From Mycolicibacterium chlorophenolicum (GTDB lineage: Bacteria > Actinomycetota > Actinomycetes > Mycobacteriales > Mycobacteriaceae): 64,000 bases of DNA. Made by a program: the position numbers and the translations under genes. Shown here in pieces: positions 44,296 through 52,113 of the stretch. Where the stretch lies: the NCBI RefSeq assembly GCF_001044235.1, contig NZ_JYNL01000069.1, positions 306,900 to 370,899 of the forward strand. The letters run 5' to 3'. Each line of letters begins with the position of its first letter. Position 1 is the stretch's first letter. The notes beneath the pieces were generated by a model. The model made no database searches. It was not told where the DNA came from and saw only the letters and a program-made list of their open reading frames with translations.

Positions 44296-45669
44296 ATGAC
44301 GGAGTCGGTGCCATCCCCCTCGTTCCCCAGGGGGATGGCACTGCTCGTTGCGGGCGCCTTCTTCATGGAGATCCTGGACGCCAGCATCATCGCGCCCGCG
44401 ATCCCGGCCATCGCAACGTCTTTCGGGGTGGCCGCCATCGACGTCAACGTCGCCATCTCGGCCTACCTGGTGACGGTCGCGGTGCTGATCCCGTGCAGCG
44501 GATGGCTGGCCGACCGGTTCGGCATCCGTCCGGTGTTCCTCACCGCGATCGCGGTGTTCACCGTCGCGTCGGTGGGGTGTGCGCTCAGCACGTCGCTGCC
44601 GATGCTGGTCGGCATGCGCGTGGCGCAGGGCATCGGTGGCGCACTGATGGTCCCCGTGGGCAGGCTGGCGGTGCTGCGCTTCAGCGCCAAGACCGACCTC
44701 GTGCGGGCGATCGCGCTGCTGACATGGCCGGCGCTCGCCGCGCCCGTGGTGGCGCCCGCCCTCGGCGGCGCGATCGCCACGCTGGGGTCCTGGCGGTGGA
44801 TCTTCTTCGTCAACATCCCGATCGGACTGGTGGGATTCCTGTTGGCGCTCAAGCTGATCCGCGGTGAACCCGCGGTCCCGCCGATGCGGCCCTTCGACTG
44901 GCGCGGGTTGCTCCTGCTCGGAGCCGGTATCGGCGCGACGCTCCTCGCCGTGGAACAGGTGCGGGCCGACGGAACGTCGTGGCCGGCGGTGGCCACCGGT
45001 GTGCTGGCAGGGTCGGTGCTCCTGGCGATCTCGGTCCGGCATCTGCGTCGCAGCCCGTCGCCTCTCATCCGTCCCGCGGTGCTGCGGGTACGGACGCTGC
45101 GGGTCTCGGTGACCGGCGGCGCGGTGTACCGGCTGGTCGTCACCGCCGTTCCGTTCCTGTTGCCGCTGCTGTTCCAGCTCGAGTTCGGCTGGTCGCCGTT
45201 CGCGGCGGGTCTGATGGTCACCGCACTGTTCCTGGGCAATCTGACCATCAAGCCGGCCACCACGCCGCTGATGCGCCGGTGGGGGATCAAGCGTGTCCTG
45301 CTGGTCACCGGGATCGTCTCGGTGGGCTGGTTCGGAATGCTGGCCGTGCTGCGGCCGGGCGTGCCGGTCGCGGTGATGGTGCTGATCCTCTACGTCAGCG
45401 GGGCGTTGCGGTCGATCGGCTTCACCGCCTACGCCAGCCTGGCCTTCGCCGACGTCGAAGGCGAGGAGCTCACGCATGCGAACACCCTCAACGCCGCGGT
45501 GCACGAACTCGCGGCGGGCCTGGGCATCGCCGTGGCCGCCCTGACGCTGACGGTCCTGACCTCCTTCTCCTGGACGTTCGTGGTGCTCGGCGCGGTGCTG
45601 GCGCTCTCGCTAATCGAGACCGTCCGGCTACCGGGCGACACGGCCGCGCATGTGACCGGTCGCACATGA
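44296..45669 (+). CDS. MFS drug exporter, DHA2 (14-helix) type
   Basis: 457 residues with about 13-14 hydrophobic helices. Motif A is GWLADRFGIRPVF, motif C-like GPALGG appears as APALGGAIATLGSWRW, followed by IFFVNIPIG, the block seen in EmrB/QacA-type exporters. Proton-driven efflux of drugs or small amphiphiles is likely. No adjacent TetR regulator or fusion protein partner is present. GGGAG precedes ATG 44296. A CRP-like palindrome lies within its last codons. Confidence 0.88.
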   Translation: MTESVPSPSFPRGMALLVAGAFFMEILDASIIAPAIPAIATSFGVAAIDVNVAISAYLVTVAVLIPCSGWLADRFGIRPVFLTAIAVFTVASVGCALSTSLPMLVGMRVAQGIGGALMVPVGRLAVLRFSAKTDLVRAIALLTWPALAAPVVAPALGGAIATLGSWRWIFFVNIPIGLVGFLLALKLIRGEPAVPPMRPFDWRGLLLLGAGIGATLLAVEQVRADGTSWPAVATGVLAGSVLLAISVRHLRRSPSPLIRPAVLRVRTLRVSVTGGAVYRLVVTAVPFLLPLLFQLEFGWSPFAAGLMVTALFLGNLTIKPATTPLMRRWGIKRVLLVTGIVSVGWFGMLAVLRPGVPVAVMVLILYVSGALRSIGFTAYASLAFADVEGEELTHANTLNAAVHELAAGLGIAVAALTLTVLTSFSWTFVVLGAVLALSLIETVRLPGDTAAHVTGRT

Positions 45670-45819
45670 ATCGTGCTGTAGCCGTTCTGAATTCGATTCG
45701 TGACCGGATGCAAAGCGGGCACCCAGGTTGTGCACATCGCCCACCCAAGCCGCGTCCTTAACGTCGTCGCTCGTGTGGCGCCATGCCATGCACGACACAG
45801 ATGACGAACGGAGCGACAC

Positions 45820-46119
45820 ATGACCTTCACCCGTACGCTGGGCGCCTCGGCGATCGCCGGAGGAATCGCACTCGCGGGCCTGCTCTCCGCGGGTTCCGGG
45901 ATCGCCGGCGCCGAACCGGGTGCGCCCTGCGGCCGGCCCGGCGCCCCGGCCTGCCAGCCGGCTCCGCAGCAGAACGGCGACTGGCAGCACCGCGGTATCG
46001 ATCAGGGCCGCCAGGATCATCAGCCGTTCCAGTACAACGGCCAGCAGGTGCGGCCGCTGCCGGCCGGCAACGGCGACGGCTGGGGCTTCTGGTTCCTGGG
46101 CCGCTGGATCCGCCTGTAG
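45820..46119 (+). CDS. Small secreted proline/glutamine-rich protein
   Basis: 99 residues. Signal peptide of about 31 residues (ASAIAGGIALAGLLSAG, cleavage after GIAGA). The mature peptide is rich in Gly, Pro, Gln and Arg, has two cysteines (APCGRPGAPACQ) and ends in an aromatic-rich WGFWFLGRWIRL. It resembles small mycobacterial exported proteins of unknown role. GGAG lies ahead of ATG 45820. Confidence 0.72.
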   Translation: MTFTRTLGASAIAGGIALAGLLSAGSGIAGAEPGAPCGRPGAPACQPAPQQNGDWQHRGIDQGRQDHQPFQYNGQQVRPLPAGNGDGWGFWFLGRWIRL

Positions 46120-46237
46120 GAGCGGGCGAACGGGCGGGGCCTCCCGGGGCCTCGCCCGCAGCGCTGCACGTACCCGCGCGAACTGCCCGCGCGCGCCTCC
46201 CGCACAAGTCTCGACCTTCACTTTAGCCTTGGGGGCC

Positions 46238-46486
46238 GTGACCACAATGCTGGAACCGTCGCTGGCGGAACTGGATTTCGAGCCCGACATCCTGTGCACC
46301 TGCCGACGCTTCTGCGGACCCCTGGCGCATCCGGCGCAGTGGTGGGTCACGCTGTCGTGCGGCTGCCCCTACCCCATGTGTCAGCGAGCGTTGCGAATCG
46401 CCAACGTGCGCCTGAAGGTTCGCCCGTTGACGTGCCGGCACTGCGAGACCGAGCAGATCGCGATCCGCTCGGTCTCGCCGATCTGA
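46238..46486 (+). CDS. Eight-cysteine small protein, possible zinc-binding
   Basis: 82 residues from GTG 46238 (ATG 46247 is the alternative). Cysteines occur as LCTCRRFC, LSCGCPYPMC and LTCRHC, giving eight in 55 residues, compatible with two zinc sites. No signal peptide is seen. I do not recognise the family. It is convergent with the cation transporter gene, four bases apart. Confidence 0.6.
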   Translation: MTTMLEPSLAELDFEPDILCTCRRFCGPLAHPAQWWVTLSCGCPYPMCQRALRIANVRLKVRPLTCRHCETEQIAIRSVSPI

Positions 46487-46490
46487 GAAG

Positions 46491-47234
46491 TCAGTCCCGC
46501 ACGCCCGTCGACCCCGGCGACACCGGCTCCGACACGTGGGCCGGTTCCTGGCGGGCCGACCGCAGCACGGGGGGCCGCAGCCGCTCGGGCAGCGCGCGGG
46601 GGATCGCTCCCAGCACGGCGACGATCGCCAGAGCGCAACCGGCGACCAGCAGCACCGGCGCCGCGGGGAAGACGTTCTCGATCACCATGAACGCGCCGAA
46701 GAGCACGAACAGTGCGGCGGCCGCGATCTGGATGAACCGCTCGGGGAGGTGCTTGCCCGCCACGGCACCCACCAGGATGGCGAGCGCGTCGGCGGCGACC
46801 ATGCCGATCGTCGAACCGATCCACACGCCCAGCCAATTGTTGTCGGCGGCCAGCGTGATGGTGGCGAGCATGGTCTTGTCACCGAGCTCGGCGAGCATGA
46901 ACGCCGAGGTGACGACGAAGAACGCGGGCGCGGTGGCGCGCTGGGCGCGCGAGGCCTCCTCGTCGCTGAGCGAGTCCCCGCGCAGGGTCCACAGCCCGAA
47001 GAACACGAACATCGCGCCGGCCAGCAGGCCCAGCAGATGGGTGGGCAGCGCGGCCCCGAGGTAATGCCCGATCGCGACGGAGAGCACGTGCACCGCGGTG
47101 GTCGCGGCCAGGATCGCGGTCAGCACCACCCACCAGCGGTAGCGCAGCGCGAACATCATCGCCATGAGCTGGCTCTTGTCGCCCAGCTCGGCCACGAAGA
47201 TCACGGCGAAGCTCAACAGCAGTGCGGCGATCAC
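46491..47234 (-). CDS. UPF0016/GDT1 (TMEM165) family cation transporter, probable Mn exporter
   Basis: 247 residues from GTG 47234, with GAGGAG six bases upstream. Six to seven helices in two halves, each with the signature E-x-G-D-K: AELGDKSQL near residue 18 and AELGDKTML near residue 115. These acidic motifs bind Mn2+ or Ca2+; bacterial members such as MneA export manganese. The yybP-ykoY riboswitch ahead of the gene strongly supports manganese export. The C-terminal ~40 residues are polar and probably cytosolic. Confidence 0.92.
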   Translation of the reverse strand: MIAALLLSFAVIFVAELGDKSQLMAMMFALRYRWWVVLTAILAATTAVHVLSVAIGHYLGAALPTHLLGLLAGAMFVFFGLWTLRGDSLSDEEASRAQRATAPAFFVVTSAFMLAELGDKTMLATITLAADNNWLGVWIGSTIGMVAADALAILVGAVAGKHLPERFIQIAAAALFVLFGAFMVIENVFPAAPVLLVAGCALAIVAVLGAIPRALPERLRPPVLRSARQEPAHVSEPVSPGSTGVRD

Positions 47235-47313
47235 CAGCGACTCCTCAGTCAGGTGGCTGCCGTTCGGAGGTGGGTACACGCCTCCGGCCGACAACCGAAA
47301 CGGTCTGTGCGGC

Positions 47314-47418
47314 CGAAGGTCTCGCCCACCGGATATCGATCCGGTCCGGATGGCCGGGCCGACGCGCAGACCGCGGGGCCAGTATGTCGACCATCCGATT
47401 GGGGGCTACTCCCCTTCG
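47314..47418 (-). promoter_or_regulatory. yybP-ykoY manganese riboswitch
   Basis: Read on the minus strand, it opens with CGAAGGGGAGTAGCC (47418 to 47404), has the core GGTCGACATACTGG (47392 to 47379) and ends with GCGAGACCTTCG (47325 to 47314). The outer CGAAGG and CCTTCG pair to close P1. These are the conserved loops of the Mn2+-sensing yybP-ykoY class. It lies about 80 bases ahead of the UPF0016 transporter start; a downstream GGCCG...CGGCC hairpin at about 47282-47313 may be the expression platform. Confidence 0.92.
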
Positions 47419-47614
47419 CTTCGGTCAGCCTACCCTGGCCCCTGCCGGACGCGCAACTCGCGCATCTCGAAAGTGCCTGTCCGACAATAAGTTTGACTGC
47501 ACTACCGATAAATTTCGGACACCCTGATCCGTCAGTGACGGGACGGGAACTATTGACGTACCGACTGGTCAGGCGTAGGCAGAATGTCTCATCCCGTTGA
47601 GGTCGGAGACGTTC

Positions 47615-48973
47615 ATGGAGGACGCGGACTACATCGTCGTCGGCGCGGGATTCGCCGGCCTCACCGCCGCGTTGCGACTCACCCAGGCCGGGCATTCGGT
47701 GCTCGTCATCGAGGCGCGGGACCGGCCAGGTGGCCGCACCTTCACCGAAACACGCGCCGACGGCAGCTACATCGATCACGGCGGCACCTGGGTCGGTCCG
47801 GGCCAGGACCGGATCCATGCGCTGATGGCCGAACTGGGCGTGAGGTCCTACAAGCAGTACGTCGATGGGCAGGCGATGATGCTCGTCGACGGCAAGGCCC
47901 ACCGCTACGGCGGCACCATTCCATGGTCCATGCGCCCGTGGGTGTCGGGAAACCTCGCCACCGCGTTCCTCGAACTGCGGAGAATGTGCGCGTCGATCCC
48001 GGTGGAGGCTCCCTGGGACGCGGCCCGCGCAGTTCGGTGGGATGCGACGACGCTCGCGCAGTGGCTCGAGTGGCACGTACCGGTTCGGCAGGCGCGACGC
48101 CTGCTGGAGATGGCGCTCGCTGGTTCCTATACGTCAGCCGCCTCGGAGCTGTCCCTGTTGTTCGTGGTCTTCCAATTGGCCAGCGCAGGCGGCCCGGACT
48201 TCGTGCTGGGTGTGGAGGGCGCTGCCGAGGACGCACGTCCGGTCGGCGGGATGGGCGCGATCTACCGCCCGATGGCCGACCGCCTGGCCGACGTGCTGTC
48301 TCTTGGCGCCCCCGCGCGATCGATCAGTCAGGACAGCGCGGGTGTCACCGTGCGGTGCGACAGTCGGGAAGTTCGCGGTTCACGGGTCATCGTCGCGGTC
48401 CCGGTCGCCATCGCGGGGCAGATCGTCTACGAACCCGCGCTTCCGGTGGACCGGTCACTGCTACATCAGCGGATGCCCTCAGGCGCGGTCCTCAAGTGCC
48501 ATGCCCTCTACGACGAACCGTTCTGGCGCGCCGACGGTCTCACCGGGCAGTCGGCGGCACCCGGGACTGCTGCCGCGGTCACCATCGACGCCGGGATGCA
48601 CGAAGAAGGGCCCGGTGTGCTGGCCATCGTGACCGAGGGACCCACCGCACGCACGCTCAGCAGAATGGCCCCGGCCGACCGCAGAGCGGCGATCATCGAC
48701 GCGCTCGCGCACCGCTTCGGACCGAAAGCATCTGTCCCCATCGAGTTCACACAGCAGGATTGGACAGCGGAGCAGTATTCCGGCGGCGGAATGATCAGCC
48801 ACGCGCCACCGGGTGTGCTCACCGAGTTCGGGCACGCGCTCCGGCCGGCCTGCGGCCGCATCCACTGGGCGGGCACCGAGACGTCGGCGGTGATGTACGG
48901 CTTCGTCGACGGAGCTGTCCGCTCGGGGGAGCGCGCCGCCCGTGAAGTACTCGCCGCAGATGCGGCGGCGTGA
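47615..48973 (+). CDS. Flavin-containing monoamine oxidase-like amine oxidase
   Basis: 452 residues from ATG 47615 with GGAG seven bases upstream. FAD-binding N-terminus YIVVGAGFAGLTAALRLTQAGHSVLVIEARDRPGG (positions about 6-40) with the second FAD block HWAGTETS near residue 422. The active-site cysteine of human MAO is not conserved, so flavin is probably non-covalent. Substrate unknown (amine or phenylpropanoid polyamine). Divergent from the Mn transporter; TTGACG at 47553 may be its -35 box. Confidence 0.88.
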   Translation: MEDADYIVVGAGFAGLTAALRLTQAGHSVLVIEARDRPGGRTFTETRADGSYIDHGGTWVGPGQDRIHALMAELGVRSYKQYVDGQAMMLVDGKAHRYGGTIPWSMRPWVSGNLATAFLELRRMCASIPVEAPWDAARAVRWDATTLAQWLEWHVPVRQARRLLEMALAGSYTSAASELSLLFVVFQLASAGGPDFVLGVEGAAEDARPVGGMGAIYRPMADRLADVLSLGAPARSISQDSAGVTVRCDSREVRGSRVIVAVPVAIAGQIVYEPALPVDRSLLHQRMPSGAVLKCHALYDEPFWRADGLTGQSAAPGTAAAVTIDAGMHEEGPGVLAIVTEGPTARTLSRMAPADRRAAIIDALAHRFGPKASVPIEFTQQDWTAEQYSGGGMISHAPPGVLTEFGHALRPACGRIHWAGTETSAVMYGFVDGAVRSGERAAREVLAADAAA

Positions 48974-48975
48974 CC

Positions 48976-49827
48976 TCACTTCCGGTGCGACGTGACGTTC
49001 CCGACCAGCACCGCGCGGGTGTACAGAAGATGAAAACCCTTGCGCTGCACATTCTTCTGCGATGCCGAGCCGGGAGCGGTGGTGACGACGGCGAGGTCGC
49101 ACCCGCTCTCGGCGGCGTCGCGTAGCCGGCGTTCGAGCAGTGCGGCCTGCACCCCGCGGCGGCGGTGGGCGGGTGCGGTGGCGGCACCGGTGAGCTGGGC
49201 GATGCCCTGGTCGCACCGCATGCTGGCGCCGCCGGCGATCGCACCGTCGCACAGCGCGAGGTACGGCACCGCTCCGGCCTGCTCCATGTCGAGCTCGGCC
49301 CGCTCGATGACGTCCCGCGGAAAGGTCTCGTGGCTGGGCACTCCGGCTCCGTCGGGGTGGGCGAATCCGTCGATGATCACGTCGAGCCAGTCCCCGAGAT
49401 CCCCCGCCTCGGCGCGGCGGACCTCTACGCCCGCCGCCGGGCGCGGCGACAGGTCGCCGGGCAGGGCCCGGCCCAGGACGTTCTCGAAACCCACCAGTCG
49501 GTAGCCGCGTGCGGTCAGATCCGCCGCGACCGCCGGGTCCGCCAGCTGGCACAGCTCGACGGCCACCGCGACACCGCGGGCCGTGAAGACCCGTTCGATC
49601 TCGTCGAGCTCCGCCGCGTCCGGTGGTCCGGCGAACCCCAGCCCGACCACCTTGTTCATCGGTGATCCGGTGTCGGCGCAGCAGGCCACGCCGCCGGCGA
49701 CGGGCATCGCGATGCCCCAGCCGCCGCGGGTCCCGGCGGCTGCGGTCGCCGACGCGATCAATCCGGCCTCGGCACGTTCGATGCGCTCGGCGAGTGCGAT
49801 GCCGCAGAACAGCGGTGTCTCCGTCAC
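48976..49827 (-). CDS. GNAT-family acetyltransferase
   Basis: 283 residues from GTG 49827. The C-terminal ~150 residues form a GNAT fold: VEVRRAEAGDLGDWLDVI, LALCDGAIAGGASMRC, and the acetyl-CoA motif LTGAATAPAHRRRGVQAALL (R-R-x-G-x-Q), then CDLAVVTTAPGSASQKNVQRKGF. The N-terminal ~130 residues resemble a degenerate second GNAT domain. CAGAAT ends six bases before the GTG, so the message may be leaderless. Confidence 0.85.
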   Translation of the reverse strand: MTETPLFCGIALAERIERAEAGLIASATAAAGTRGGWGIAMPVAGGVACCADTGSPMNKVVGLGFAGPPDAAELDEIERVFTARGVAVAVELCQLADPAVAADLTARGYRLVGFENVLGRALPGDLSPRPAAGVEVRRAEAGDLGDWLDVIIDGFAHPDGAGVPSHETFPRDVIERAELDMEQAGAVPYLALCDGAIAGGASMRCDQGIAQLTGAATAPAHRRRGVQAALLERRLRDAAESGCDLAVVTTAPGSASQKNVQRKGFHLLYTRAVLVGNVTSHRK

Positions 49828-49874
49828 GCTGCCATTCTGTCGGGGTTTGGATCTGCGGCCAACGGAGAAAACAG

Positions 49875-50036
49875 GTGGCCGTGGAACAGAACAACACGCC
49901 GCCGCCCACGCCTGAGGACGCGACGAAGGCCAGCGACGAACAGCGGGAGCTGCAGGACAAGCTCGACCATCAGGACGACGATCCCGAGGCACCCGCCGGC
50001 TGGCAGACCCGCAACGAGATCCCCGACGAGAACTGA
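49875..50036 (+). CDS. Small acidic hydrophilic protein
   Basis: 53 residues from GTG 49875 (or GTG 49881) with GGAG eight bases upstream: rich in Asp, Glu, Gln and Pro, with DEQRELQDKLDHQDDDPEAPAG. No signal or membrane segment. Such short acidic proteins are common, conserved but uncharacterised in mycobacteria. Lies between a GNAT and a WS/DGAT gene. Confidence 0.5.
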   Translation: MAVEQNNTPPPTPEDATKASDEQRELQDKLDHQDDDPEAPAGWQTRNEIPDEN

Positions 50037-50043
50037 TCCGGCG

Positions 50044-51402
50044 TCAGTCCGCGGCCAGCGCGAGGACCTCGTCGAAGCCGGCCCGCAGGCACTCGGTGAA
50101 CAGGTCGACGTCGGGGATCGCCCCGGTGTCGACGTCGATGCCCAGCGAGCAGGTGTCGACGTAGGTCAGCAGCGTGACGTTGACGGCGGAGCCAATCGTC
50201 GGCCCGAACGCGTACTGCATGACCACGTTCGCCCCGCCCAGGGTGACGGGGACCGGGATCCCCGGCACGTCGCTGGCCAGGAAGTCGACGTGCCGCAGGA
50301 TCGAACCGATGTACCAGCGCGGCATCCGGTTGAGGAAGCCGGCGATCAACTGGGTGTGGGGCAGCGACTTCTCGTGACGCACCTGGTCGGTTCTCTCGTG
50401 GATCTGCCGGATGCGCTGGGCGGGGTCGCTGACCCCGACCGGGACGTCGAACCGCATCAGCGTGATCCGGTTGCCGCCGGGGGCGTCGTCGTCGGCCCGC
50501 AGGCTGATCGGCATCGTCAGGTGGAGGTCGCCGACGCCGACATCGTGTTTCTCGTGGTAGATGCGCAGCCCGCCCGCCACCCCGGCGACGAACGCGTCGT
50601 TGAGGGCGCCTCCGCTGCGATGGGCCGCCTCCCGCAGCGGCGGCATCGGGATCTCCAGCACGTCGAGGCGGCGGGTGAGGGTCCGCCGCTTCATCAGCGG
50701 CGAGCCCGTCTGGTTCACCGGCCGCACCACGCGGTAGACCGAGGTGGCCATCTCGGCGACGGAGCCGAGGGCCTGCACCGGGTGCCGGATCCCGTCGACG
50801 AGCAGCCGCGGCACCTGCGTCGCCACCCCGGCGAGTGCTCCCCCGACCAGCCCGGCGCTGTAGCGCGCGGTGTCCCAGTACTCCCCGAACAACGGCTGGC
50901 GCGCGACCTCGTCGGTGGCGTCGGATTGCGGCGGCAGGTCGGTCAGCCCGAACAGCGCCATCGCGATCTGCACACCACCCACCCCGTCGGTCAGCGCGTG
51001 GTGGAACGTGCAGAGCACGGCCGCGCCGCCGTCGGCGAGTCCCTCGATCAGCGTGATCTTCCACAGCGGTCGGGCGCGGTCGAAGTCCTCCATCTGCGCC
51101 AGCCGGGCCAGTTCGAGGACGCTGTCGAACGATCCCGTTCCGGGGGCGCCGATGCGGCGCATGTGGAAGTCGAGGTCGAATTCCTCGCAGTCCTGCCAGC
51201 GCGGCGGCGCCGGCGGCGGTGACGCCACCACCCTCTGCCGGAACATCGGCAATTCGCCGCTGAGCCGGAGGAACCGTTGGCGGACGTCGTCCCAGTCCGG
51301 CGTCCGGTCCAGGCGGAGGACCGTGACCACCGTCGACCTGAGCCGTGGATCGCTTTCCATCGACCAGGTGAACGCGTCGGTGTTGCGCATGAATTCATTC
51401 AT
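50044..51402 (-). CDS. WS/DGAT acyltransferase (wax ester synthase/diacylglycerol acyltransferase)
   Basis: 452 residues. Catalytic HHxxxDG motif is HHALTDG, near residue 134; the C-terminal NVTLLTYVDTCSLGIDVD block is the second WS/DGAT signature. Esterifies diacylglycerol or fatty alcohols with acyl-CoA to make storage lipid. Mycobacteria carry many paralogues (Tgs enzymes), so the specific one is not identified. The region before the ATG up to 51813 is otherwise free of genes. Confidence 0.9.
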   Translation of the reverse strand: MNEFMRNTDAFTWSMESDPRLRSTVVTVLRLDRTPDWDDVRQRFLRLSGELPMFRQRVVASPPPAPPRWQDCEEFDLDFHMRRIGAPGTGSFDSVLELARLAQMEDFDRARPLWKITLIEGLADGGAAVLCTFHHALTDGVGGVQIAMALFGLTDLPPQSDATDEVARQPLFGEYWDTARYSAGLVGGALAGVATQVPRLLVDGIRHPVQALGSVAEMATSVYRVVRPVNQTGSPLMKRRTLTRRLDVLEIPMPPLREAAHRSGGALNDAFVAGVAGGLRIYHEKHDVGVGDLHLTMPISLRADDDAPGGNRITLMRFDVPVGVSDPAQRIRQIHERTDQVRHEKSLPHTQLIAGFLNRMPRWYIGSILRHVDFLASDVPGIPVPVTLGGANVVMQYAFGPTIGSAVNVTLLTYVDTCSLGIDVDTGAIPDVDLFTECLRAGFDEVLALAAD

Positions 51403-51813
51403 CGTGTGCTCCCGCTCACCAACCTAGGGCCGGTCGGCCACTGAGCACACGGGCCGCGGCACAGTGAGGACCTTGTTCCCTCCAGATGGCGACCGAGGTC
51501 CTCTGCCCGGCCGGGGCCCCGGAGGCACTGGCGAATCCCATTGCACGGAATGCCTATTCGCCCCTGGCAGGCACCGGCAGGGAATTGGGCATCCGATCGT
51601 CGCCATTGGAGAGAATCGGCTGCGGGCATTCGTCCACCGAGGTGGCCGGTGCTGTGGTCAGCATCAACCGGGCCTTTCGACGAACGACACCATTGCATTG
51701 ATCGCGTTGGTTTTCCGACTGCACGAAATGTCCGGGTATTTCCGGAAAATAACGACTCCGTCACAGCGCGCGGCGTAATGTCACGCCGTCAGCAAATTCC
51801 CAGGAGGTGCGCC
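51403..51813. other. Intergenic region, no gene seen
   Basis: 411 bases between the WS/DGAT start and the DUF732 gene. It contains a small palindrome TCCGG-N6-CCGGA at 51731-51746 followed by AAAATAA, and a partial SigF-like GTTT...GGGTAT (spacer 20, too long). Short frames here lack any conserved feature. Probably carries the promoters of both flanking genes. Confidence 0.5.
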
Positions 51814-52113
51814 ATGCGCGGCACAGGAATCATGTCAGCGGCGCTGGCCGCCGCCGGTCTGGCCACCGCACTGGCGGCCCCCGCGGTGGCGGACCCGAAC
51901 GACGACGTCTTCATCAACGTGATCCAGAACGAGGGCATCCCGTTCTCCAGCGAGGAGAACGCGATCAACCTCGCGTCGGCGGTCTGCGACTACGTCGGCG
52001 CCGGGCAGGCGCCCGAGCAGGTGGCCGTCGAGATCAGCGAACCAGCCGGCTGGACGGTCGAGCAGAGCGGGTTCTTCGTCGGCGCGGCCACCCAGACCTA
52101 CTGCCCGTCCTGA
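51814..52113 (+). CDS. DUF732 small secreted protein
   Basis: 99 residues. Signal peptide to about residue 26 (SAALAAAGLATALAAPAVA, cleavage VA/DP). The mature region follows the DUF732 pattern: FINVIQNEGIPFSS, a VCDYVGAG segment, and FFVGAATQTYCPS, with two cysteines probably bridged. CAGGAGGT lies seven bases before ATG 51814. Mycobacteria carry many members; function unknown. Its stop overlaps the convergent ClC gene by 16 bases. Confidence 0.85.
   Translation: MRGTGIMSAALAAAGLATALAAPAVADPNDDVFINVIQNEGIPFSSEENAINLASAVCDYVGAGQAPEQVAVEISEPAGWTVEQSGFFVGAATQTYCPS

Noticed and set aside
51710..51739. SigF-like promoter GTTT...GGGTAT before the DUF732 gene
   Set aside because: The spacer is 20 bases, outside the 14-17 seen for SigF promoters.
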